From: Ruegeria arenilitoris | GTDB lineage: Bacteria > Pseudomonadota > Alphaproteobacteria > Rhodobacterales > Rhodobacteraceae | Assembly (NCBI RefSeq): GCF_013031355.1 | Contig: NZ_WPZO01000006.1 | Span: forward strand, 1-64,000 | Length of the DNA stretch: 64,000 nt | Direction of reading: 5' to 3' | Shown: in pieces, positions 17,760 to 26,399 of the stretch | How the letters are laid out: every line of letters begins with the position of its first letter | Position numbering within the stretch: position 1 is the stretch's first letter | Notes under the pieces: generated by a model | Databases searched by the model: none | Told to the model about the DNA's origin: nothing | Seen by the model: the letters and a program-made list of their open reading frames with translations, nothing else | Program-made: the position numbers and the translations under genes

Positions 17760-18862
17760 AGATCACCCGCATCCGCATCTACCAGACTGGTCTGCCCTAT
17801 GTGGGCGGGACCTATGTCTGGGGTGCGGGTAATGCGATCAAGACCGCCGTCGCATCGGTCGTTGTCATCGACACCGACGCCGGATTGCAGGGGTGTGGTG
17901 AGTTCACGCCCTGCGGTGAGAACTACATGGTCGCCCATTCCGAAGGCGTGGCGGCGCTGGCGCGGCTGGTGGCGCCTAAGCTGTTGGGCAAGGACCCCCG
18001 ACAGGTGGCGCGCATCGAACAGTTGATGGATCATCTGGTGCAGGGGCACGGATACGCCAAGGCTCCGTTCGACGCAGCCTGCTGGGACATACTCGGGCAG
18101 GCCTGTGATCAGCCCGTCTGGATGCTGCTGGGCGGCAAACTAACCGATGGTGCGCCGATGTACCGGGTGGCACCGCAAAAGGCGGTGGATGAGACGGTGA
18201 CCGAGATGAACGGCTACCGCGATCAGGGCTATCGCCAGTTCCAGATCAAAGTTGGTGGCGACTGGGTTGCTGACATTGATCGCATTCGCACCACGGTGCC
18301 TTTGTTGCAACCGGGTGAAAAGGCGATGGCCGATGCCAATCAGGGCTGGCGCGTGGACAACGCGATCCGGGTGGCGCGGGCAACGCGTGATCTGGATTTC
18401 ATTTTGGAACAGCCCTGCCGCACCTATGAGGAATGCCAACAGGTGCGCCGCGTCGCCGAACAGCCGATGAAGCTGGATGAATGCGTCACCGGAATGCACA
18501 TGGCCCAACGGATCGTTGCGGATCGCGGGGCCGAGATATGTTGCCTGAAAATCTCGAACCTCGGCGGCCTCAGCAAGGCGCGCCGGGTGCGGGATTACCT
18601 GGTCGAAAACCGCATTCCTGTTGTCAGTGAAGACACTTGGGGCGGCGAGATCACCACCTCGGTCGTAGCGCATTTCGCGGCCTCGACCCCAGAAGAATTC
18701 CTGCAGAACACCACCGACCTCATGGACTATAACACCCGGTCCACCGGGGTCGGCGGGCCGGTGTCGCGGGATGGCAGGCTCTACGCCTCTGATGCGCCCG
18801 GGCTGGGCGTGAGCCCGGATTTCGAAAGCCTTGGTTCACCGATTGAGGAGTTCCGCCTATGA
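17756..18862 (+). CDS. Enolase-superfamily enzyme, MLE subgroup (betaine epimerase-like), copy 1
   Basis: 368-aa protein with the capping domain and (beta/alpha)7-beta barrel of the mandelate racemase/muconate lactonizing enzyme group. Metal ligands D193, E218 and D241 and two facing lysines K165 (QIKVGG) and K265 (CLKISNLGG) are visible, the set for 1,1-proton transfer. An EDTWGGEI block near 292-299 matches the barrel-end segment of hydroxyproline-betaine 2-epimerase HpbD. Overlaps dddQ and the cupin gene by 4 nt each. Racemase or epimerase action on a betaine or amino acid is a family-based inference. Confidence 0.83.
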   Translation: MKITRIRIYQTGLPYVGGTYVWGAGNAIKTAVASVVVIDTDAGLQGCGEFTPCGENYMVAHSEGVAALARLVAPKLLGKDPRQVARIEQLMDHLVQGHGYAKAPFDAACWDILGQACDQPVWMLLGGKLTDGAPMYRVAPQKAVDETVTEMNGYRDQGYRQFQIKVGGDWVADIDRIRTTVPLLQPGEKAMADANQGWRVDNAIRVARATRDLDFILEQPCRTYEECQQVRRVAEQPMKLDECVTGMHMAQRIVADRGAEICCLKISNLGGLSKARRVRDYLVENRIPVVSEDTWGGEITTSVVAHFAASTPEEFLQNTTDLMDYNTRSTGVGGPVSRDGRLYASDAPGLGVSPDFESLGSPIEEFRL

Positions 18863-19143
18863 GAAAACAAGCCGTTGCGACTCAGATGATCGACGATGCA
18901 CGGGTGCGCGTAACGCGGTTCGACTTTGCGCCCGGTGCAGAAACGGGATGGCACCGTCATGCGATGGATTACGTCATCACGGCCATTACCGAATGCCAAA
19001 TGCGCCTGGAATTGCCCGATGGGTCGGTCAGTGACGTAATGGTTCCCGCCGGAACAGCCTATCGCCGCGATGAAGGGGTCGAACACAACGTGATCAACGC
19101 GGCGGACACCCCGATGTCCTTTGTCGAAGTGGAACTGAAATGA
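18859..19143 (+). CDS. Small cupin-domain protein
   Basis: 94-aa single cupin barrel. The first cupin motif is GWHRHAMDYVITAITE (about 31-46), with two histidines and a shifted acid, and the second lies near EGVEHNVIN. No other domain. Overlaps copy 1 and copy 2 of the enolase-superfamily genes by 4 nt each, so it is made together with them. Such tiny cupins in catabolic operons may be isomerases, dioxygenases or sensors; no choice is possible here. It is about half the size of DddQ and lacks its YxxHxHxxxExY pattern. Confidence 0.8.
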   Translation: MRKQAVATQMIDDARVRVTRFDFAPGAETGWHRHAMDYVITAITECQMRLELPDGSVSDVMVPAGTAYRRDEGVEHNVINAADTPMSFVEVELK

Positions 19144-20255
19144 AGATCACCCGGATCTCGGTTTTCCAAGTCGATCTGCCGCTGGAGCATCCCTATTGGC
19201 TGTCCGCCGGACGGCTGAAGTTCGAAACGCTCGACGCGACGCTGGTGAAGATCGAAACCGATGCGGGCCTGATCGGCTGGGGCGAGGGCACGCCGTGGGG
19301 CCACACTTACATACCCGCGCATGGGCCGGGTATCCGCGCGGGAATTGAAACGATGGCATCGTTCCTCCTCGGCCTCGATCCGCGCAAGGTGCTGGAGGTG
19401 GAGCGCGCAATGGACCTTGCGCTGCCCGGACACCTCTATGCCAAAAGCCCGATCGACATGGCTTGCTGGGATATCGCCGGGCAAGCCGCGGGCTTGCCGA
19501 TTGCCGATCTGATGGGCGGTGGATCACGCACACCGCGCCCGATTGCTTCTTCGGTGGGGGCAAAAACCATCGAGGAAACCCGCGAGGTGATGGAGCGCTA
19601 TCGCAGCCGCGGCTACATCGCCCATTCGGTAAAGATTGGCGGCGATGTGGAACGCGACATCGCCCGCGTCCGCGACGTCGAAAGCACCCGGCGTCCGGGA
19701 GAGATCGTTCTCTATGACGTCAACCGCGGCTGGACCCGGCAACAGGCCCTGCGGGTGATGAGCGCCTGCGAGGATCTGAATGTCATGTTCGAACAACCCG
19801 GCGAAACGCTGGACGATATCGCTGCGATCTCGGGCCGTCATGCCTCGCCGGTGTCTGTCGACGAAAGCCTCGTGACCCTACAGGATGCCGCCCGCATTGC
19901 CCGCGATGGCCTGGCCGAGGTGTTCGGGATCAAGCTGAATCGCGTCGGTGGCCTGACTAAGGCCGCGCGAATGCGGGATATTGCGCTGGCACATGGGATC
20001 GACATGTTTGTCATGGCGACCGGAGGCTCGGTTCTGGCCGATACTGAGGCGCTGCATCTGGCCGCCACCATCCCGGATGACAATTGCCACGCCATCTGGG
20101 CCTGCCAGGACATGATTACCGTCGATATCGCCGGCGGTCGCGGGCCGCGCAATATCGACGGCCATCTGCACCTGCCGGAAACGCCCGGCCTCGGGGTGCA
20201 TCCGGACGAAGACACCTTGGGCAACCCAATCGCAACCTACGAAGCCCCGCGATGA
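19140..20255 (+). CDS. Enolase-superfamily enzyme, MLE subgroup, copy 2
   Basis: 371-aa barrel enzyme aligned end to end with copy 1. Ligands D193, E218 and D241 and lysines K165 (HSVKIGG) and K265 (GIKLNRVGG) are conserved. It differs from copies 1 and 3 at the last strands, where ATGGSVLADT replaces the TWGG/TWGS-x-I block, pointing to a different substrate. Members of this type include cis-3-hydroxyproline dehydratase-like and racemase-like enzymes. Starts within the cupin stop codon (ATGA) and ends just before a dispersed repeat. Confidence 0.82.
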   Translation: MKITRISVFQVDLPLEHPYWLSAGRLKFETLDATLVKIETDAGLIGWGEGTPWGHTYIPAHGPGIRAGIETMASFLLGLDPRKVLEVERAMDLALPGHLYAKSPIDMACWDIAGQAAGLPIADLMGGGSRTPRPIASSVGAKTIEETREVMERYRSRGYIAHSVKIGGDVERDIARVRDVESTRRPGEIVLYDVNRGWTRQQALRVMSACEDLNVMFEQPGETLDDIAAISGRHASPVSVDESLVTLQDAARIARDGLAEVFGIKLNRVGGLTKAARMRDIALAHGIDMFVMATGGSVLADTEALHLAATIPDDNCHAIWACQDMITVDIAGGRGPRNIDGHLHLPETPGLGVHPDEDTLGNPIATYEAPR

Positions 20256-20262
20256 TCCGCCT

Positions 20263-20337
20263 CTTCATCTGGCCAAAAATATCTCGGAGAGTGAGTTGGC
20301 CGCAGGCCAAGAGAGGGGCTGGCCCCACTGTCACAAC
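20263..20337 (+). repeat. Dispersed intergenic repeat, copy A
   Basis: A ~75-nt element beginning CTTCATCTGGCCAAAAAT, containing a TTGGCC/GGCCAA hairpin and ending with a GGGGCTGGCCCC palindrome. It is about 80 percent identical by eye to copy B at 25080-25148 in the opposite orientation. It fills most of the only sizeable gap (109 nt) in the rightward operon, between enolase-superfamily copies 2 and 3. Similar elements occur between genes in many Rhodobacteraceae. Confidence 0.75.
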
Positions 20338-20364
20338 CACGCCCAAACGCAAAGGATGGGTCGA

Positions 20365-21468
20365 ATGAAGATCAACAAGATATCCCTCTGGTCCGTCGAC
20401 CTGACCAGCCATGAAACCTATCACATGGCTGAGGGCAAAACCTGCGCCACCGTGACCTCTCATATCCTGTGCCTTGAAACGGATAGCGGTTTGCAAGGAT
20501 GGGGCGAGGTCTGCCCGATCCCGCATTACCTGCCCGCCTATGCGGGGGGCGTGCCGGGTGCGATCAGGGAAATGGGGCCGGAAATTCTGGGCATGTCCCC
20601 GTTTGGTGCCGACGCACCGATGCGCAAACTGGACGGGTTTCTGCAGGGGCACCGCTATGCCAAGTCGGTGGTCGATATCGCCCTGTGGGATTTGTTCGGG
20701 CAGGCCACAGGCCAGCCGGTCTATGCGTTGCTGGGCGGTCGGACGCGGAAGGATATGCCGCTCTACCACTCGATCACCTGCATCGCACCGGATGACATGG
20801 CCCGCATCGCCAAGACCGCCTATCAGACCGGCATTCGCCAGTTTCAGGTCAAGCTGGGCGTGGAAGGTGACTGGCAGGCCGATGCCGAACGCCTGATCAA
20901 GGTGCACGAGGCCGTGGGGCCGGGGCCGCTGGTCTATGGCGACTGGAACTGCGGGGCGTCACGCCTGCAGGCCACGCGGACGGGCCGCGCTGTGGCACAT
21001 TTGGACGTGATGCTGGAACAACCCTGCAAGACTTTAGAAGATTGCGCTGCCGTCCGGCAGGCCACAGGCCTGCCGATGAAGATCGACGAGAACGCGCATG
21101 ATTTGCCCTCACTGCTGCGCGCGCATGAGTTGGGCTGCATGGATGCCGTCGCCCTGAAACTGTCGAAATTCGGCGGGCTGTCGGCCATGCGCCGGGCGAG
21201 GGATCTGACCGTGCATCTGGGGGCAGAGATTTGTGCCGAATGCACCTGGGGCTCGGATATCGTCACCGCCGCCTCTCTGCACTTCGCGGCCTCGACGCCG
21301 CATGGATCGTTGCTGAATACCTGCGATCTGTCCTCCTATGTGGCCCCGCGCATATGCCCGGACGCACCAAACCGTGAAGACGGCCGGATTGCCCCGCCCG
21401 AAGGTCCGGGGTTAGGTGTGACCCCGGACCCCGAAATCCTTGGTTCCCCGATATTGGAGATCGTGTGA
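20365..21468 (+). CDS. Enolase-superfamily enzyme, MLE subgroup (HpbD-like), copy 3
   Basis: 367-aa barrel enzyme; the ATG at 20365 is preceded by AAAGGATGGG, and the longer open frame upstream runs through the repeat and is not used. D193, E218, D241 are the metal ligands and the lysines are K163 (QVKLG) and K265 (ALKLSKFGG), the same numbers as in 4-hydroxyproline betaine 2-epimerase HpbD. The CTWGSDIV block near 293-300 also matches HpbD. Of the three copies this is the best candidate for a betaine epimerase. The next gene starts 1 nt after its stop. Confidence 0.83.
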   Translation: MKINKISLWSVDLTSHETYHMAEGKTCATVTSHILCLETDSGLQGWGEVCPIPHYLPAYAGGVPGAIREMGPEILGMSPFGADAPMRKLDGFLQGHRYAKSVVDIALWDLFGQATGQPVYALLGGRTRKDMPLYHSITCIAPDDMARIAKTAYQTGIRQFQVKLGVEGDWQADAERLIKVHEAVGPGPLVYGDWNCGASRLQATRTGRAVAHLDVMLEQPCKTLEDCAAVRQATGLPMKIDENAHDLPSLLRAHELGCMDAVALKLSKFGGLSAMRRARDLTVHLGAEICAECTWGSDIVTAASLHFAASTPHGSLLNTCDLSSYVAPRICPDAPNREDGRIAPPEGPGLGVTPDPEILGSPILEIV

Positions 21469-21469
21469 G

Positions 21470-22747
21470 ATGCTGAAGATCAATACTCAATCCGAATGGA
21501 TCGCCCGCGCGAATGAGGTTCTGCCCGCCGGGGGATTCGGCAATTTCGACCCTGGCATCATCATCGCCCGCGGCGAAGGCAGTCATGTCTGGGACGAGGA
21601 CGGCAATGAATATATCGACTACCTGATCGGGTCCGGTCCCATGCTGCTGGGCCATGGCCACCCCGAGGTGATGGAGGCCGTGCTGGAACAACTGCCCAGG
21701 GGCATGACCTTCTTTGCCAATAACTCCAAAGGCATCGAGCTGGCCGAAGCCATCGTCGACGCCGTGCCCTGCTGCGAACAGGTCCGCTTTGTCGCCTCGG
21801 GCGGTGAGGCGGATATGTACGCGATCCGTCTGGCCCGCGCTTATACCGGGCGCGACAAGATCCTGAAATTCGAAGGCGGCTATCACGGCATGAGCGCCGA
21901 GGCGCAGATGAGCCTCGCCCCCAGCCGCCGGGTCAATTTCCCTCAGGCGGTGCCGGACAGTGCCGGTATTCCTGACAGCGTGGCCGAACAGATGCTGATC
22001 GCGCCCTATAACGACCTCGAGGCTGTCGCGGCCTTGCTGGACGAACATGACGACATCGCCGCGATCATGGTGGAACCGCTGCAGCGGATCATTCCACCGC
22101 TGCCCGGATACCTGCAGGGTCTGCGCGATCTGTGTGACAAACACAACGTACTGCTGATTTTTGATGAGATCGTCACCGGGTTCCGGCTGGCCTATGGCGG
22201 CGCGCAGGAAAGATACAGGGTAACGCCTGATATCTGTACGTTGGGCAAGATCATCGGTGGTGGCTTCCCCCTGGCCGCGTTGGGCGCCAGCGCGGAGATC
22301 ATGAAGCATTTCGACAAGGCAAAAGTGGGCGAGGGCGGCTGGCTGATGCAGCTGGGCACCCTGTCCGGCAACCCGGTGGCCTCGGTCGCGGGTCTGAAAA
22401 CCATGGAGGTTCTGCGGCGCGACGGTATCTATGATCAGCTCCGTGCGACCGGGTCGGCGTTGCAGCAGATGCAGGTGGAGGCCCTGACGAAGGCCGGTAT
22501 TCCGCATCAGATCGTTGGGGATGAGACGCTGTTCGATATCTACTTTACCGATGCTGCCTGCCGTGACTATCGCAGCGCCAAACATGACGACGCCAACCGC
22601 AATGCGCTCTACAACGATACGTTGCGCGCGCATGGGATTTTCAAATCCCCGGGCAAACTCTATCCGTCGCTGGCGGTGACCGAGGCTGATCTGGAAAAAA
22701 CCCGTTCAGCGGTCCATCAGGCCGTGCAGGCGATCAGTGCGGTTTGA
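21470..22747 (+). CDS. Class III PLP aminotransferase / glutamate-1-semialdehyde aminomutase-like
   Basis: 425-aa PLP enzyme of fold type I. Visible blocks: EDGNEYIDYLIGSGPMLLGHGHP near the N-terminus, ASGGEADMYAIRLARAYTGR, the FDEIVTGFR motif with the aspartate that contacts the pyridine nitrogen, and LGKIIGGGFP with the PLP-binding lysine. The sequence is close to the HemL-like group, but the neighbourhood argues for a catabolic aminotransferase rather than tetrapyrrole synthesis. Last gene of the rightward operon, 1 nt after the third enolase-superfamily gene. Amino donor or acceptor unknown. Confidence 0.83.
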   Translation: MLKINTQSEWIARANEVLPAGGFGNFDPGIIIARGEGSHVWDEDGNEYIDYLIGSGPMLLGHGHPEVMEAVLEQLPRGMTFFANNSKGIELAEAIVDAVPCCEQVRFVASGGEADMYAIRLARAYTGRDKILKFEGGYHGMSAEAQMSLAPSRRVNFPQAVPDSAGIPDSVAEQMLIAPYNDLEAVAALLDEHDDIAAIMVEPLQRIIPPLPGYLQGLRDLCDKHNVLLIFDEIVTGFRLAYGGAQERYRVTPDICTLGKIIGGGFPLAALGASAEIMKHFDKAKVGEGGWLMQLGTLSGNPVASVAGLKTMEVLRRDGIYDQLRATGSALQQMQVEALTKAGIPHQIVGDETLFDIYFTDAACRDYRSAKHDDANRNALYNDTLRAHGIFKSPGKLYPSLAVTEADLEKTRSAVHQAVQAISAV

Positions 22748-22767
22748 GGTGCTGTCCCAAAATAAAA

Positions 22768-22798
22768 AGGGCCGCTGTCATAATGTGACAGCGGCCCT
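22768..22798 (-). terminator. Strong hairpin between aminotransferase and hemC
   Basis: Perfect 13-bp stem (AGGGCCGCTGTCA and complement) with a 5-nt loop. On the minus strand it is followed by TTTTTATTTT, so it is oriented as an intrinsic terminator for leftward transcription from hemC, about 170 nt after its stop. It may also stop the rightward operon, which ends 20 nt before it. Confidence 0.8.
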
Positions 22799-22970
22799 AA
22801 CCAACTGGAAACTCGTTTAGTCTCGCCCCCTCGAATACCACTTAATCAAGAATACTGAACAAAAAACTTTCGACATATTCGAGACCAAACCAGCATTTCA
22901 ACCAGTCTGATACTTGTTTGCCTGATCTTCGCCTCGGTTACAGTGAAGCAGTTCACATTCAACAAGTTTT

Positions 22971-23930
22971 TTAGCTTCTCCAGTCGAAAAAGCCCGGTCC
23001 AGCCTGTTCAAGAAGCGTCTGAGCCATGGCGCGGCCCATCTCGGCGCCGTCGGCAATCGCGCCGGTGATGTCCTCGGATATCGCCTCGGATCCGTCGGGG
23101 CGAAGCACTTCGCCGCGCAGGCGCAGCTGACCGTCCAGTATTTCGGCCAGCCCGGCGATGGGGGTTTCACAAGAGCCATCCAGCGCCGCCAGCAAGGCGC
23201 GTTCCGCAGCAAGACGTTGGCCGGTTTCGGCGTGGTGGATCGCCTCAAGCATACCCGCAGCACGGGAATCTTCGCTGCGGCGCTCGATGCCGATCGTGCC
23301 CTGCGCGATAGCGGGAAGCATGTCCTCGGGGGCGATGGCCGTGGCCGGGACGTCCTCCATATTCAGGCGGCGGATGCCGGCCATGGCCAGAAAGGTGCAG
23401 TCCGCCACGCCGTCGGCCAATTTCTTCAGGCGGGTCTGCACGTTGCCACGAAACTCGACCACATTCAGATCAGGCCGCCGGTTCAACAGTTGCGCGCGGC
23501 GGCGCAGTGATGACGTGCCGACCACCGCGCCCTGCGGCAGGTCATGGATCGACTTCAGGCTGGGTGAGATGAACGCATCGCGCACATCCTCGCGGGGCAG
23601 GAACGTGTCCAGCACCAGACCTTCGGGCTGCTCCACCGGCATGTCCTTGGTAGAGTGCACCGCGATGTCGATACCGCCGTTCAGCATCGCCTCTTCGATT
23701 TCCTTGGTGAACAGGCCCTTGTTGCCGATCTCTTTCAGCGGGCGGTCCGCGTCGATCATAGCGCGGTTGTCGCCGGTGGTCTTGATCACCACAATCTCGA
23801 ACGCCTCTTCGGGCAGGTCGAATGCCGTTCCCAGCCGTTGCCGGGTTTCATAGGCTTGTGCCAGCGCCAGGGGTGAGCCACGGGTGCCGATCTTGAGCGG
23901 TGAGTCGGGGGAGGGCAGGGTCAGTGTCAT
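22971..23930 (-). CDS. hemC: Porphobilinogen deaminase (hydroxymethylbilane synthase)
   Basis: 319-aa cytoplasmic enzyme that joins four porphobilinogen molecules into hydroxymethylbilane. The start is MTLTLPSPD at 23930, just before the first strand (LKIGTRGSPLALAQA); an open frame continues far upstream but it is antisense to hemE. Family blocks include GNKGLFTKEIEEAML, DIAVHSTKDMP, GTSSLRRRAQLL, and the C-terminal ALDGSCETPIAG with the cysteine that holds the dipyrromethane cofactor. Length normal. Divergent from hemE with 108 nt between, so the two haem genes share a promoter region. Confidence 0.96.
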   Translation of the reverse strand: MTLTLPSPDSPLKIGTRGSPLALAQAYETRQRLGTAFDLPEEAFEIVVIKTTGDNRAMIDADRPLKEIGNKGLFTKEIEEAMLNGGIDIAVHSTKDMPVEQPEGLVLDTFLPREDVRDAFISPSLKSIHDLPQGAVVGTSSLRRRAQLLNRRPDLNVVEFRGNVQTRLKKLADGVADCTFLAMAGIRRLNMEDVPATAIAPEDMLPAIAQGTIGIERRSEDSRAAGMLEAIHHAETGQRLAAERALLAALDGSCETPIAGLAEILDGQLRLRGEVLRPDGSEAISEDITGAIADGAEMGRAMAQTLLEQAGPGFFDWRS

Positions 23931-24038
23931 GCGCACAGCTTTAGTCGCGTCACATTGCCCTGACAATGGGGGCATGGCTTGACAAATTGCCGCCGAAGGA
24001 AGACCCGTTGCGGCAAACCGGATGATTGGGGGCAAAAG

Positions 24039-25073
24039 ATGGCCGAGACAAAGAAACTGCTGCGGGCGCTGGCGGGCGAGGTACAGGATGTGCCGCCGAT
24101 CTGGATGATGCGTCAGGCCGGGCGGTATCTGCCGGAATACCGGGCGACACGGGCGCAAGCGGGGGACTTCCTTTCGCTGTGCTACAACCCGGAACTGGCG
24201 GCTGAGGTGACCCTGCAGCCGATCCGACGCTATGGGTTCGATGCAGCGATTCTGTTTGCCGACATCCTGCTGGTGCCGCAGGCGCTGGGCGCGGATTTGT
24301 GGTTCGTCACCGGCGAGGGCCCGCGCCTGTCGACCATCACGCAGCAATCGGAATTCGACGCGCTGAAACCGGTTGAAGCTATTCACGAGACCCTGTCGCC
24401 GGTTTATGAGACCGTCCGCATCCTGTCGCGGGAATTGCCGTCCGAGACGACTCTGATCGGGTTTGCGGGCGCGCCGTGGACGGTAGCGACCTACATGATC
24501 GCCGGGCGCGGCACGCCGGATCAAGGTCCAGCCCATGCGCTGCGCGAAGAAAACACCGCCTTGTTCGAGGCGCTGTTGGGGCGGATCACGCTGGCGACGA
24601 TCGAATACTTGTCGGCCCAGATCGAGGCCGGGGCCGAGGTGGTCAAGATCTTCGACAGTTGGGCCGGGTCGCTGAAAGGCGACGCCTTCCAGAAATACGC
24701 GGTCGAGCCTTGCTGCGTGATCACACAGGCCATCAAGGAACGCCATCCCGGCATCCCGGTGATCGGCTTCCCGCGTGAGGCGGGCGACGGGTATATCGGT
24801 TTCGCCAAGGCGACCGGTGTGGATTGTGTGGCGCTGGACAACTCGGTGTCGCCGGAATGGGCGGCTGAGCATGTGCAGGCGGATGGCTGCGTTCAGGGCA
24901 ACCTGGCGTCGTCGCATATGGTGACCGGCGGGCAGGCCTTGGTGGATGAGACGCGGCGGATTGTCGAGGCGTTCTCGAAGGGACCGCATATCTTCAACCT
25001 CGGTCACGGGATCACGCCGGATGCGGATCCGGAAAACGTGCAGTTGATGATCGACACGGTGCGCGGGCGGTAA
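24039..25073 (+). CDS. hemE: Uroporphyrinogen decarboxylase
   Basis: 344-aa cytoplasmic enzyme turning uroporphyrinogen III into coproporphyrinogen III. The ATG at 24039 is chosen because the protein then begins [14 protein letters not shown], the usual family N-terminus. Signature [17 protein letters not shown] is at about 19-35 and [13 protein letters not shown] follows mid-protein; the aspartate in [10 protein letters not shown] is the catalytic one. Divergent from hemC; followed by dispersed repeat copy B, whose hairpin can end the transcript. Confidence 0.96.
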   Translation: MAETKKLLRALAGEVQDVPPIWMMRQAGRYLPEYRATRAQAGDFLSLCYNPELAAEVTLQPIRRYGFDAAILFADILLVPQALGADLWFVTGEGPRLSTITQQSEFDALKPVEAIHETLSPVYETVRILSRELPSETTLIGFAGAPWTVATYMIAGRGTPDQGPAHALREENTALFEALLGRITLATIEYLSAQIEAGAEVVKIFDSWAGSLKGDAFQKYAVEPCCVITQAIKERHPGIPVIGFPREAGDGYIGFAKATGVDCVALDNSVSPEWAAEHVQADGCVQGNLASSHMVTGGQALVDETRRIVEAFSKGPHIFNLGHGITPDADPENVQLMIDTVRGR

Positions 25074-25079
25074 GCAAGG

Positions 25080-25148
25080 GAAGGGGGCCAGCCCCCCTTC
25101 TTGGCCTGTGGCTAATACATCCCCCGGGACATTTTTAGCCAGATGAAG
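25080..25148 (-). repeat. Dispersed intergenic repeat, copy B
   Basis: About 69 nt related to copy A (20263-20337) on the opposite strand. Read leftward it begins CTTCATCTGGCTAAAAAT and ends in the GGGGGGCTGGCCCCC region. The palindromic end (8-bp stem GAAGGGGG/CCCCCTTC, 25080-25100) lies just past the hemE stop and can act as its terminator. The TAA in its first lines is the stop codon of the CaiB-type gene, so the element overlaps that coding end. Confidence 0.75.
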
Positions 25149-26244
25149 CGGCGGGTGGTTGCTGCGCGTCGAGTTCGTTCAGGATGTCCTGACGGTGTTC
25201 TCCGCGGGCAGGGCTGGATTTCGGCTGCCATTCCGAGGTTGAGAATCTGGGTGCGGCGGCAGCTTGCAGGGTGCCATCGGTTCTGCGCCATGTCTGGCGG
25301 GCGGCGTTCATTGGGTGGGCTTGCGCCTCGGTCGGGTTGAGGACGGGCGCGACGCAGGCATCGGTGCCTTGGAAGAGATTCGCCCAGTGGTCGCGCGGTT
25401 TTTTCGCGAAGATGTCAGACAGGCGTTGGGTGAGTGCGGGCCAGGTCGCGGGATCGAATTGCGATTGGAAGTCAGGGTCAACCGACAGGCCCATTTTCTG
25501 CAGAAACAGTGCGTAAAATTTGGGTTCGAGGCATTGAACCGTCACAAAGCCGCCATCGGAACAGGTGTAGGTGCGGCTCCAATGGGGGCCGTCCAGCAGG
25601 CTTTGACCGCGCGCGTCAGACATGTTGCCGGATTGGTTCAGGCTCATGAGCAGGTTCATCATATGGGCTGAACCGTCATAGATGGCGGCATCGACTACGG
25701 TGCCTTCACCCGTTTTCTGTGCGTTCAGCAGCCCGGCCAGAAGGCCCGCGACCAGATACATGGCGCCTCCGCCAATGTCGCCGACCAGAGTGGCCGGGGT
25801 TTGCGGGGGCTGGCCGGGTTGAGACGCGTACCAGAGCGCGCCGGACAAAGCGATATAGTTCAGGTCATGTCCGGCGGTGTCCGACAGGGGGCTGTCCTGA
25901 CCCCAGCCTGTCATTCGTCCATAGACCAGCTTGGGGTTCATCTCGTGGCAGGGTTCCGGACCGAGGCCGAGTTTTTCCATTACGCCGGGGCGGAACCCTT
26001 CAATCAGAGCATCGGCCGAGGCGATAAGGCGTTTGGCGATCTCCAGATCGATGGGGTCTTTCAGGTCCAGATCAATCGACCGTTTGCCGCGATCCAGAAT
26101 CGAGCATTCGGGCATCCCCGGTGTTGCAGCCTGCCCCTTGCGGTGGATGGTGATCACATCGGCGCCCATGTCCGCCAGCAGCATGGCGGCAAAAGGGGCA
26201 GGGCCCAGCCCCTCGATTTCAATGATCCGAATAGCGTTCAGCAT
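25135..26244 (-). CDS. CaiB/BaiF family CoA transferase or alpha-methylacyl-CoA racemase
   Basis: 369-aa enzyme of the class III CoA-transferase family, closest in look to alpha-methylacyl-CoA racemase. Visible blocks: RIIEIEGLGPAPFAAMLLADMGADVI, the GHDLNYIALSG segment whose histidine matches the racemase His126, and LVGDIGGGAMYLVAGLL with the matching aspartate. Those residues favour racemase over transferase. Function would be epimerising 2-methylacyl-CoA esters from branched fatty acid breakdown. Its last codons and stop lie in dispersed repeat copy B. Confidence 0.85.
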   Translation of the reverse strand: MLNAIRIIEIEGLGPAPFAAMLLADMGADVITIHRKGQAATPGMPECSILDRGKRSIDLDLKDPIDLEIAKRLIASADALIEGFRPGVMEKLGLGPEPCHEMNPKLVYGRMTGWGQDSPLSDTAGHDLNYIALSGALWYASQPGQPPQTPATLVGDIGGGAMYLVAGLLAGLLNAQKTGEGTVVDAAIYDGSAHMMNLLMSLNQSGNMSDARGQSLLDGPHWSRTYTCSDGGFVTVQCLEPKFYALFLQKMGLSVDPDFQSQFDPATWPALTQRLSDIFAKKPRDHWANLFQGTDACVAPVLNPTEAQAHPMNAARQTWRRTDGTLQAAAAPRFSTSEWQPKSSPARGEHRQDILNELDAQQPPAASSG

Positions 26245-26399
26245 GGTCCCCCCCTTCGATTAAAGGCAAGGTTTCGGGAACGCCGGTAAATTGCAAGGCT
26301 ATAGGGCAAACCCGCAAAAAAGCGCAGAACGTTGTGCGAAATTGGCCTGTTCTGTGCCGGTGGGCCGGGGTAGGGTCGCCGCCAGAACGGGGAACTTGA

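Noticed and set aside
21470..22747. hemL (glutamate-1-semialdehyde aminomutase)
   Set aside because: Sequence resembles the HemL group, but the place at the end of a catabolic operon argues for a different substrate; left without a symbol.
23931..25007. Open frame upstream of hemC, giving a 678-aa product
   Set aside because: It is antisense to hemE; the hemC family start is at 23930.
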